Below the pieces are notes generated by a model. That model had not been told where the DNA came from, did not search any database, and saw only the letters and a program-made list of their open reading frames with translations. A stretch of 64,000 nucleotides of DNA from Saprospiraceae bacterium (GTDB lineage Bacteria > Bacteroidota > Bacteroidia > Chitinophagales > Saprospiraceae): NCBI GenBank assembly GCA_021738725.1, contig JAIPBE010000012.1:18994-82993 (forward strand), read 5' to 3'. A program made the position numbers and the translations under genes. This document shows, piece after piece, positions 27,064-37,548 of the stretch (positions are counted from its first letter, which is position 1; each line of letters begins with the position of its first letter).

Positions 27064-28605
27064 TCACTCATGTATCACTACTACCCGGCTCGTTGCCACC
27101 GGCTGCTGATCGGAGAACAGCTGCAAGATATAGGTGCCATTGGGGACCTGCGATGTATCCCAGGTATGTAGGTAGGCATAAGGTGTATAGCGATGCCGGT
27201 GTACTTCCCTGCCCAGAGCATCAACAATGATCAATTCGGTATCCTGCCGACCGTATTCTGACAGAGTAATTTCGATCTGAACGGGGCCACTGGCCGGATT
27301 AGGGTAAATCTTCAGTTCACCTTGCGGGCCAGGCTCGGCCACAGACGTGCTCAGCGTATCGCAGGGGCTGCCCTCCATGGCACCGAGGCGGTAGTTGGGG
27401 TAGTGAACCAGGGAGTTGTGTGTGTACACAGGTAGATCGATCTCGTTGATGGTCAATTCGCATTCATTACCTGGTAACTCGGGGTATTTGAGGACATGCA
27501 GACACAGGCCAGAACCCGTTGGTGCAATGTAAATCCTCCCGTCCGGACCCAGTTGAGCCAGCCCCCGGCCAATATTGCATTTGAATTTTGTTTCACCAAG
27601 CAACTCAAGAGGCGTCAACTTCAGCGTGTCGGCCCAGAGGTCTACCTGGTAGCATGGAGCATTGTTGAGGATATACAGATACCTCCCGGATGGAGAAAAC
27701 TCCATATCCCCGATAGTCCCTGCTCCAGCCACCACAATGGGCTCATCAAAGGCCAGAGTGCGGTAGCTGGTGAAGGTGCCTGAGCAGCGGTCAAAATCAT
27801 ACACCGTCAACGCTGTATCTGTATTGATCCGGGCCATCTGGGTGCCCTGTTGATTCATGACCAGGAATCCAAAGGATCCCGCTGCTGGGATATCTGCCTT
27901 ATATCCCTTTCCCAGAAATTGAATAAATGGTCCTTGAATTCCTTTGTCTGTCAACAAAAAAGAAAAGAACTTATTGGTGTACAATTGCGCCCCGATGATC
28001 CACCAGTCACGCCCATTGGCGTGTTGCGCCACTTCCATATTCTCAAAAGTGTCTTTGACCAGTACCACATTCTTTTCCAATACCTCCCCCAATCCATCCA
28101 TGCCGCCATCGGTCTTGATCTTGCTATATCTTATATCACCTATAAAGGTGGAATACCCCTCAATAAAACTTTCGCCATGTACCAACTCACCATGAATAAG
28201 ATATGACAAATTTAAATTTCCTCCAGGATCTGGCAATGGCACAATAGCATTGGAGGCTGCATAGGACTGAGATTGCTTTTCCCAAATTTCCCCATAATTG
28301 AGGCTGTCTCCGTTCTCCATGATCACACCGGCGGTGTTAAACACGGCCTTACCATTTGAGTAATATTTCAGGTTTCCTTCAGCATCCGACCAGGTAGTGG
28401 AGCCCGTGTTCAGACGGTAACGGCCATGCATAGGAATGGTGTCGAAATCCAAACCAGACTCAGCATGAATAACAGAAATAATTTCAAATAAAGGAAAGGT
28501 ATCGACAATGGTCGCTGCACCCATCACCCAATTGTGATCGTATTTCTGGGCATGAACAGAAATGGCAAATCCTATAAAACCGCATAAGAAGACAATCTTT
28601 TTCAT
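27064..28605 (-). CDS. T9SS type A secreted propeller-like protein
   Basis: This is a 513-aa exported protein from the ATG at 28605 (signal peptide MKKIVFLCGFIGFAISVHAQ); the track ORF starts 20 codons upstream, inside the hairpin region. The body has repeated strand-turn-strand units (LKYYSNGKAVFNTAG, IGDIRYSKIKTDGG, MEFSPSGRYLYILNNAPCYQVDL, GRGLAQLGPDGRIYIAPTGSGLCLHVL) suggesting a beta-propeller. A type A sorting domain closes it (LKIYPNPASGPVQIEITLSEYGRQ to VVVIHE). It is the downstream partner of the 1051-aa gene carrying the tetranucleotide tract, 57 bases after it and separated by a hairpin. Its role is unknown. Confidence 0.85.
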   Translation of the reverse strand: MKKIVFLCGFIGFAISVHAQKYDHNWVMGAATIVDTFPLFEIISVIHAESGLDFDTIPMHGRYRLNTGSTTWSDAEGNLKYYSNGKAVFNTAGVIMENGDSLNYGEIWEKQSQSYAASNAIVPLPDPGGNLNLSYLIHGELVHGESFIEGYSTFIGDIRYSKIKTDGGMDGLGEVLEKNVVLVKDTFENMEVAQHANGRDWWIIGAQLYTNKFFSFLLTDKGIQGPFIQFLGKGYKADIPAAGSFGFLVMNQQGTQMARINTDTALTVYDFDRCSGTFTSYRTLAFDEPIVVAGAGTIGDMEFSPSGRYLYILNNAPCYQVDLWADTLKLTPLELLGETKFKCNIGRGLAQLGPDGRIYIAPTGSGLCLHVLKYPELPGNECELTINEIDLPVYTHNSLVHYPNYRLGAMEGSPCDTLSTSVAEPGPQGELKIYPNPASGPVQIEITLSEYGRQDTELIIVDALGREVHRHRYTPYAYLHTWDTSQVPNGTYILQLFSDQQPVATSRVVVIHE

Positions 28606-28625
28606 ACTCAGAAATTTAGAAAAAA

Positions 28626-28648
28626 GGAGGGGGCGAATTGCCCCCTCC
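28626..28648 (-). terminator. Terminator/attenuator between paired T9SS cargo genes
   Basis: A perfect 9-bp stem GGAGGGGGC/GCCCCCTCC with a five-base loop is followed on the minus strand by TTTTTT. It lies between the stop of the beta-helix gene and the ATG of the propeller gene. Confidence 0.85.
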
Positions 28649-28661
28649 CAATAACTGGATT

Positions 28662-31724
<3,063 letters not shown>

Positions 31725-32873
31725 TGTAAGGGGGTTATTGGGTAAAGAATGCCTTGAAGTTATTGATATATTGCTCAGAATGTCAATAGCAAAAACGAAA
31801 TATTGAGCAAATGTCACATATTTAACATTCCAGGGCTATTTCCTATCCTCATTATTGAGGACCAAAAATGAAAAAATCAAACCTGATTTTCAAAGAGTCC
31901 AATTTTTTAGTCCTTCGGCACAAAATTTATAAAGAAATATCACATTCGAAAGATGAAAAACAAGCAAGGAGAATAGTTTCCCCACATCATTCATTTTTAG
32001 GAACCAGGAACCAGGGACCAGGGCCGAGAAAGGTGTTGGGCGTTGGGTATTGGGCGTTGGCTTTACCCCGGGCTCGAAAACGGGGTTATTTCGTTAAGGC
32101 GTTATTGCGTTATTTCGAGGAATGAGGAACCAGGAATGAGGAACCAGGAATGAGGGCCGAGGGATGAGGACCGAGAAAGGTGTTGGGCGTTGGGAATTGG
32201 GCGTTGGCTTTACCCCGGCTTCGAAAACGGGGTTATTTCGTTAAGGCGTTATTTCGAGGAATGCTTGCCCGCCGGGACGGGAGGAACCAGGTCCCGGGAG
32301 GAAATATCACGTTGAACTTTAAACTGGCTCCCCGAGACTTCGGGGACGCCTTGAACGTTAAACATTCAAGCTACGAACAGGGGTGCCCAGCAACAGGCTA
32401 GGACAAACCAGGAACTAGGAATGCCTACCCGCGTTGGGAATTGGGCGTTGGCTTTACCCCGGCTTCGAAAACGGGGTTATTTCGTTAAGGCGTTATTTCG
32501 AGGAATGCTTGCCCGCCGGGGCGGGAGGAACCAGGTCCCGGGAGGAAATATCACGTTGAACTTTAAACTGGCTCCCCGAGACTTCGGGGACGCCTTGAAC
32601 GTTAAACATTCAAGCCACGAACAGGGGTGCCCAGCAACAGGCTAGGACAAACCAGGAACTAGGAACGCAGGAACAAGGAACAAAGGAATGGCAGCTCGCT
32701 GAGGCGGAATGAGTCAAGGGGTCGAGGCTTGCCCGCCGAAGCTTTAGCGTAGGAGGGAGTGGAGGAGAAAAGTTATTGCGTGATTTCGTTATTGCGTGAT
32801 TTCGAAAATCAAGGCGATATCAACACGAATTAGGCAAGTACACGGGGCGAAAGGCGAATAGCGAAAAGCGGCT
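31725..32873. repeat. Gene-free repeat region with a 244-bp-period duplication
   Basis: Two nearly identical 234-base copies, at 32188-32421 and 32432-32665, differ at only a few bases and have a period of 244. A third, partial copy is at 32041-32115. Each full copy contains an inverted repeat CCCCGAGACTTCGGGG flanked by TTGAAC motifs. The stretch also holds GGAACCAGGAATGAGG tandem-like runs at 32120-32170 and a copy of the 26.7-kb repeat at 32768-32850. The 73- and 74-aa ORFs in the copies are the repeat read through, not genes. An 85-aa ORF at 31868 shows no family and runs into the repeats. Confidence 0.8.
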
Positions 32874-34418
32874 CTACCCGCAAATCCGATCAAAATCCCC
32901 CATCGCCTTCTTCAGTCGGGCCAGACTGCGTTCCTTACCCAGCACTTCCATCATTTCAAAGACACCGGGGCCCTTCATGGTGCCAGCCAGGGCCAGGCGG
33001 AAGAGGGGCAGAACGGCACCGAAGCCGATCTGGTTTTCTTCCAGATATTGTTTGACCAGGTTTTCCAGCTCTTCGGTGGAGAAATCGTCCCGCGATGTCA
33101 ATTGGGTCATGATGGCTTCCAGGTGGGTGCGCGATTCCGGTTTCCAGCGCTTGCGCACCATAGCTTCATCATATGCCTCCACATCGGTGAAGAAGTAAGA
33201 TCCCTGTGTCGGGATCTCCAAAGTATAGCTGACTCGTTCCTTCATCAGGTCGCACACCTTTGCCAGGAAGGTGAGGTCACTCTGCCAACCATTGGCTTCC
33301 ACCAACGGGGTGATCTGCTTCGCCAGCTCATGAGAAGGGGTGGATTGCAGGTATTGCTGGTTATACCATTGGGCCTTGTCGAAATCGAAGCGTGCTCCGC
33401 TTTTGTGGATGCGGTCGATAGAGAACGCTTTGATCAATTCCTCTATGCTGAAGATCTCCTGTTCTGTACCCGGGTTCCACCCCAGAAAGGCGAGGAAGTT
33501 GACCACTGCGCGTGGATCGAAACCGGTCTCCCGAAAGCCGACGAAGGAATCCTCTTCAGATTCTCCCTGCCAGGAAAGTGGGAACACGGGCATGCCGAAT
33601 CGGGCGCCGTCCCGCTTGCTGAGTTTACCCTTTCCATCCGGTTTCATGATCAGCGGCAGATGGGCAAAAGCGGGCATGGTGTCCTCCCATCCCAATCCGC
33701 GGTAGAGTAAGACATGGTGTGCGGTACTGGGTAGCCATTCCTCACCCCGGATCACATGGGTGATACCCATCAGGTGGTCATCAACGATATTGGCGAGGTG
33801 GTAGGTGGGCATGCCGTCGGTTTTGAGCAGCACTTTATCGTCCAGTTCATCTGATCGGAAAACGACATCACCGCGGATCTCATCCTGGACATGGATCTCC
33901 TGTCCCGGATCAATTTTCAGGCGGATGATAAAGTCTTCTCCTTCATTCATCCGGTAAGTCACATCTTCCGGGTCCATGCTCAGGCTGTTGCGCATATCCA
34001 TCCGGATCCGGTGATCATATTGGGGCGCCTGATTGCCCGCCTGCTTCAATCGCTCGCGCATGGCATCCAGGTCCTGTTCCCGATCAAAGGCGTAGTAGGC
34101 TTGCCCGCTGGCGACCAGCTGCTCGGCATACTGCCGGTAAAGGTCCTTGCGCTCTGACTGCCGGTAGGGGCCTACTTCTCCCCCATGGTTGGGTCCCTCA
34201 TCCGGGACGATTCCGCACCAGGCCAGTGCCTCGAGGATGTAGGCTTCAGCACCCGGGACGTACCGGTTCTGATCGGTATCCTCAATGCGAAGGATAAAGG
34301 TGCCGCCTTGCTGGCGGGCAAACAACATATTGTATAGTGCGGTGCGCACACCGCCTATGTGGAGAGCGCCGGTTGGGCTGGGAGCGAATCGTACACGAAC
34401 GGGTTTGTTCTGGGTCAT
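32874..34418 (-). CDS. gltX: Glutamyl-tRNA synthetase
   Basis: This is a class I aminoacyl-tRNA synthetase that charges tRNA-Glu. The HIGH-type motif (PTGALHIGG, 15-23), the substrate loop FILRIEDTDQNR, and the KMSKS-type motif KLSKRD (265-270) are all present. The C-terminal half is the anticodon-binding alpha-helical domain typical of bacterial GluRS. At 514 aa it is complete and essential in most bacteria. It is the one clear housekeeping gene in this part. A hairpin with an eight-T run and an upstream promoter-like box precede it, suggesting either an attenuated leader or a separate small RNA. Confidence 0.97.
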   Translation of the reverse strand: MTQNKPVRVRFAPSPTGALHIGGVRTALYNMLFARQQGGTFILRIEDTDQNRYVPGAEAYILEALAWCGIVPDEGPNHGGEVGPYRQSERKDLYRQYAEQLVASGQAYYAFDREQDLDAMRERLKQAGNQAPQYDHRIRMDMRNSLSMDPEDVTYRMNEGEDFIIRLKIDPGQEIHVQDEIRGDVVFRSDELDDKVLLKTDGMPTYHLANIVDDHLMGITHVIRGEEWLPSTAHHVLLYRGLGWEDTMPAFAHLPLIMKPDGKGKLSKRDGARFGMPVFPLSWQGESEEDSFVGFRETGFDPRAVVNFLAFLGWNPGTEQEIFSIEELIKAFSIDRIHKSGARFDFDKAQWYNQQYLQSTPSHELAKQITPLVEANGWQSDLTFLAKVCDLMKERVSYTLEIPTQGSYFFTDVEAYDEAMVRKRWKPESRTHLEAIMTQLTSRDDFSTEELENLVKQYLEENQIGFGAVLPLFRLALAGTMKGPGVFEMMEVLGKERSLARLKKAMGDFDRICG

Positions 34419-34472
34419 AACCTGGATTGAGGCTCAAAAAAGGCGGATTTTCCGCAATTTGAACGAAAATGT

Positions 34473-34556
34473 AAAAAAAAGAGAGCGCCCTGGCAGCGCT
34501 TCGGATCACCCTGACGTTTCCTTGCCGTAGGCACAGGATCGCCCGGGTTTCCGCTC
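34473..34556 (-). ncRNA. Candidate ~84-nt structured RNA or gltX leader
   Basis: On the minus strand a -7 box TACCTTTGC is followed at once by GAGCGG and about 80 bases that end in the hairpin AGCGC-loop-GCGCT and TTTTTTTT. The interior shows nested complementarity: GAGCG with CGCTC at the far ends, ATC with GAT, and an apical TGCC-TAC-GGCA. There is no ORF. The gltX ATG is 54 bases beyond the T-run, so this may be a free small RNA or a leader whose terminator controls gltX. The 5' GAGCG and the terminator's own arm compete for the same CGCTC, as in attenuators. It has the size expected of a small SRP RNA, but I do not see that family's GGAA tetraloop core. Confidence 0.5.
34484..34500 (-). 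terminator. Intrinsic terminator upstream of gltX
   Basis: Stem AGCGC/GCGCT with a seven-base loop, followed on the minus strand by CTC and eight T (34473-34480). It forms the 3' end of the candidate RNA. Confidence 0.65.
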
Positions 34557-34565
34557 GCAAAGGTA
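34557..34565 (-). promoter_or_regulatory. Bacteroidota -7 box (TACCTTTGC)
   Basis: TACCTTTGC on the minus strand is an exact match to TAnnTTTG plus the following pyrimidine. It should start transcription near 34555, directly before the structured segment upstream of gltX. Confidence 0.5.
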
Positions 34566-34634
34566 AACATTCGCAAACGGAGATATTCACGTGAACCTTC
34601 TGAGCTGATAAACCTTTTGTTGAGCACTGTCACT

Positions 34635-35303
34635 ATGTATCTCGTTCGTACTCCCCGCATCATCCAATCCCTCTTTCCGAGGTTTACCTGGCGTCTTCCT
34701 GAAAATGACAAGGTCATTCATCTCACCTTTGATGATGGTCCTATTCCGGAAGTCACACCCTGGGTCCTTGAACAGCTGGAGCGCTACGATGCCCGCGCCA
34801 CATTTTTCTGTGTGGGTCACAACGTGGAAAAGCATCCTGACATTTATCAGCAGGTCGTTGAGGCCGGTCATCTGACCGGCAACCACACGTACAATCATCT
34901 CGATGGCTGGACGACAGACAATATGACCTACCTCCGCAATGTGCGGAAGGCAGCCCGGATGGTCAATTCCAATCTTTTTCGTCCACCGTATGGCCGGATC
35001 CTGCCCAGTCAGGCACATTTTCTGCAGCGCCACTATCAGGTGGTGATGTGGGATGTTCTCAGTGGCGATTTTGATCCAGATCTCTCACCCGCATCTTGTT
35101 TGGCCAATGTGCTGGATAATGTCCGGCCCGGTTCCATCGTTGTGATGCACGACAGTCTCAAATCCTTCGAAACCCTGAAGTTTGTCCTCCCTCGCCTCCT
35201 GGCCGAGCTGGATGCGCAGGGGTATCGATTTGAGGTGGTCCCGCAAGCTGTGGAGGCAGAGGAACTGGTGCCACAAGGCATGCCCGCTTTGCAGACGGCC
35301 TGA
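34635..35303 (+). CDS. Polysaccharide deacetylase (CE4/NodB family)
   Basis: This metal-dependent deacetylase acts on N-acetylated glycans such as peptidoglycan or chitin-like polymers. The CE4 motifs are in order: LTFDDGP (motif 1), GNHTYNHLDG (motif 2, H-x3-H-type metal ligands), FRPPYGR (motif 3), VVMWDVLSGDFDP (motif 4) and IVVMHDS (motif 5). The track ORF begins at a TTG (34617); the ATG at 34635 gives MYLVRTPRIIQSLFPRFTWRLP. No clear cleavable signal peptide is visible, so it may be cytoplasmic or membrane-associated at its N-terminus. It is divergent from gltX. Confidence 0.93.
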   Translation: MYLVRTPRIIQSLFPRFTWRLPENDKVIHLTFDDGPIPEVTPWVLEQLERYDARATFFCVGHNVEKHPDIYQQVVEAGHLTGNHTYNHLDGWTTDNMTYLRNVRKAARMVNSNLFRPPYGRILPSQAHFLQRHYQVVMWDVLSGDFDPDLSPASCLANVLDNVRPGSIVVMHDSLKSFETLKFVLPRLLAELDAQGYRFEVVPQAVEAEELVPQGMPALQTA

Positions 35304-36138
35304 TTTCCCTTTTCAATTAATCCATCTTATTCTCTGGCCGAATTGTGATTGTACAATTCGTCTGAACACCCTCGTGCTTCCTGATTTCAGAATGGCATAC
35401 CTTCTCTGAATGGTATGGAGGGAGGTTATGAGGTTATGAGTTTATGAGAAAACAAGTGACTGGCGTCAAATAGGGTATTCGGAATTCGCTGGGTATGGTA
35501 AACTTGGAGGGACGTATCCTGATGAGCTGGTAAAGGGTTATGGGTAAAAGGTAAAGGGCCCTGAATTCCAATGTAGAATCTTATTGTAGCAGCGCACCTT
35601 TCCCCCGAGGAATCGGGGCTGAGCACTTCAGTGGCTTCACCACTTGGCATTAGCTTTCCTTCATATGAGACGGTGTTCTGCTTTCGGTAATCGGTATTCG
35701 CTGAGTACGGTAAACTTGGAGGGACGTATCCTGATGAGCCGGTAATGGGTAATGGGTAAAAGGTAAAGACCAAAACCGGCTGACAGGAAGGGGTTATACC
35801 CAGACATCCGCCAATTGGCGGTTCGTCCAGGCACAAAGGAACTCAAGCAAGTCTTCGTCAAAATAAAGTATTCAATCCAAAACAATTGGCTACCAGCCTG
35901 GTGTACACATAGCTCAACATTCAACTTGAGCACACGTTGAACATTGAACTGGTGCCCCGATCCATCGGGGCCACCTTGAACTTTGAACCCAGACTACCAC
36001 AAAAAGTGGTACGTCCGGACATCCAAAGGTTTGGTTCAGATCCCAAATCCAGAATCTGCAAATAAGAATGAAAGCAGCCCCCACACAAAAGAGCTCGAGA
36101 CAACGTTGATAGAAAAGAACACTAGAACTACTCGACCC
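35304..36138. repeat. Gene-free stretch with duplicated intergenic repeats
   Basis: No credible gene. The block 35484-35560 (ATTCGCTGGGTATGGTAAAC, then GGAGGGACGTATCCTGATGA and GGGTAAAAGGTAAAG) recurs with few changes at 35695-35767. At 35936-35989 a symmetrical element has TTGAAC motifs on both sides of GTGCCCCGATCCATCGGGG, related to the inverted repeat in the 32.3-kb copies. The 136-aa and 90-aa reverse ORFs here read through these repeats. Confidence 0.65.
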
Positions 36139-37350
36139 ATGAGACCTCTCTTTCTATGCTTGCTCCTCTCTCTTTTTGCTTGCCAAAAGGACAATTTGCC
36201 TGTCGATCAAACGCCCATATCTGTCACAGACGTAGCGGGGGTGGCACAAATGAACCAGATCCTGGCCTGGAAGATCTTCACTCAGGAAAAATCGGCCAAA
36301 CCGGCAGAAAATGTGTTGCTTTCACCATTCAGTATTCAAACGGCCATGCTGATGGCCATCAATGGCGCCCATGGAAAGACCTCTGATGAGCTGTTGAGTG
36401 TGATGAATTGTTCCGGTTGTGATATCCAGGAGATCAACCCGCTTCATCAGGATCTAACGACTCTGCTTACCCAACAAAGTGGACAACCTCAGGTCACGGT
36501 AGCCAATCACTATTTCTATGACGCCGACCGCATCGCTGTCAAATCGCCCTTCCTGGAGGCCATTAATACCTATTATAATTGCGATGCGTCCAATCTTTCT
36601 TTTCAGAATGAAGTCCTCGCCCTGAACCAGATCAACGGTTGGGTGAAATCCAATACACAACAGAAGATCGACGCCATTCTCGATCGGATCACGAGTGACG
36701 ATGTAGCCTTTCTGATCAATGCCCTCCATTTCAAAGCGGATTGGGCGATCGGATTTGATGAAGAACTCACTGCTTCCCTCCCCTTTACAAAGGAGGATGG
36801 ACAGCAGGTGACCGTTGATTTTGTGAACGCAGATCGCGATTTTGCCTTCGTTCAGAATCAGGTGCACAACATGGTTGACATCCCCTTCCAGGACTCGACC
36901 TATAGCCTCAGTTTCATCCAGCCCGCAGCGACGAATAAAGATGTCGATTGGGCATTGACCATGGACGATGTGATTTATAAATCCCTTCTCGACCAACTGA
37001 CCGTAGATCGCGCCATGGTTTTCTTCCCCCGATTGAAATTGGCCTATGAAAATGACCTGATCCAAAGTTTGAAAAACCTGGGCGTCCAGGATGCTTTTTC
37101 AGACAGAGACGCCGACTTCACCCTCATGGGGACTGCCAATCAAAATATCTTCATCAACCAGATCAAACACAAAGCCATCCTGGAGGTCGACGAACATGGG
37201 GCGGAGGGAGCGGCGGTCACATCCATCGGTTTTGGGATCACATCCGCTCCCCCTACGATCAAATTTGATCGCCCGTTCATCCTGGTGTTACGACATATTG
37301 CTACACAGACACCGTTGTTTATTGGGTATGTGGCGGATCCGGCGTTCTAA
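36139..37350 (+). CDS. Serpin (serine/cysteine protease inhibitor), lipoprotein
   Basis: This is a serpin of 403 aa from the ATG at 36139, whose N-terminus MRPLFLCLLLSLFAC is a lipoprotein signal (the track start at 35983 lies in repeats). Core serpin signatures are present: NVLLSPFSIQTAMLMAINGAHGKTSDELL, FLINALHFKADWAIGF and PFILVLRHIATQTPLFIGYVADP at the end. The reactive loop hinge, EVDEHGAEGAAVTS, has the small residues needed for loop insertion, so it should be inhibitory. Aligning the loop with alpha-1-antitrypsin without gaps puts P1-P1' at Thr368-Ser369, with Ile at P2. It is probably anchored on the cell surface or in the periplasm, protecting against host, competitor or self proteases such as those encoded nearby. 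Confidence 0.93.
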   Translation: MRPLFLCLLLSLFACQKDNLPVDQTPISVTDVAGVAQMNQILAWKIFTQEKSAKPAENVLLSPFSIQTAMLMAINGAHGKTSDELLSVMNCSGCDIQEINPLHQDLTTLLTQQSGQPQVTVANHYFYDADRIAVKSPFLEAINTYYNCDASNLSFQNEVLALNQINGWVKSNTQQKIDAILDRITSDDVAFLINALHFKADWAIGFDEELTASLPFTKEDGQQVTVDFVNADRDFAFVQNQVHNMVDIPFQDSTYSLSFIQPAATNKDVDWALTMDDVIYKSLLDQLTVDRAMVFFPRLKLAYENDLIQSLKNLGVQDAFSDRDADFTLMGTANQNIFINQIKHKAILEVDEHGAEGAAVTSIGFGITSAPPTIKFDRPFILVLRHIATQTPLFIGYVADPAF

Positions 37351-37521
37351 TTTTTCTGGTTGATTCCCTGCATTTCTGATCTTCTCTAATTGGATTTTAT
37401 GTGTCTCAGATACAAGCTTGAATACAAGTAGCCTGTCCCGGCTATTATAATCGAGATAAAGTGCCTGATTCCCGGCCTATTTGGTTCAATCGGAAGAAAA
37501 GGTCGTCCAGTAATGAAACCT

Positions 37522-37529
37522 TATCTTTG
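37522..37529 (+). promoter_or_regulatory. Candidate -7 box (TATCTTTG) for the M49-like peptidase
   Basis: TATCTTTG matches TAnnTTTG and lies inside the first codons of the longest ORF (start 37513). This argues that translation begins downstream at 37549 or 37552, where a lipoprotein signal starts. Confidence 0.4.
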
Positions 37530-37548
37530 GCGCAAAATCTACTCGTTT

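Noticed and set aside
31868-32125. 85-aa forward ORF starting MKKSNLIFKES
   Set aside because: Its second half is repeat sequence; the first half alone is too short to support a gene.
32180-32645. Two similar ORFs of 73 and 74 aa
   Set aside because: They are the two copies of a non-coding tandem duplication; both contain the GC hairpin and lack any protein family pattern.
34473-34556. Firm assignment as SRP RNA (ffs)
   Set aside because: Length and terminator fit, but the conserved GGAA tetraloop and flanking symmetric loop are not seen, so it was left as an unassigned candidate.
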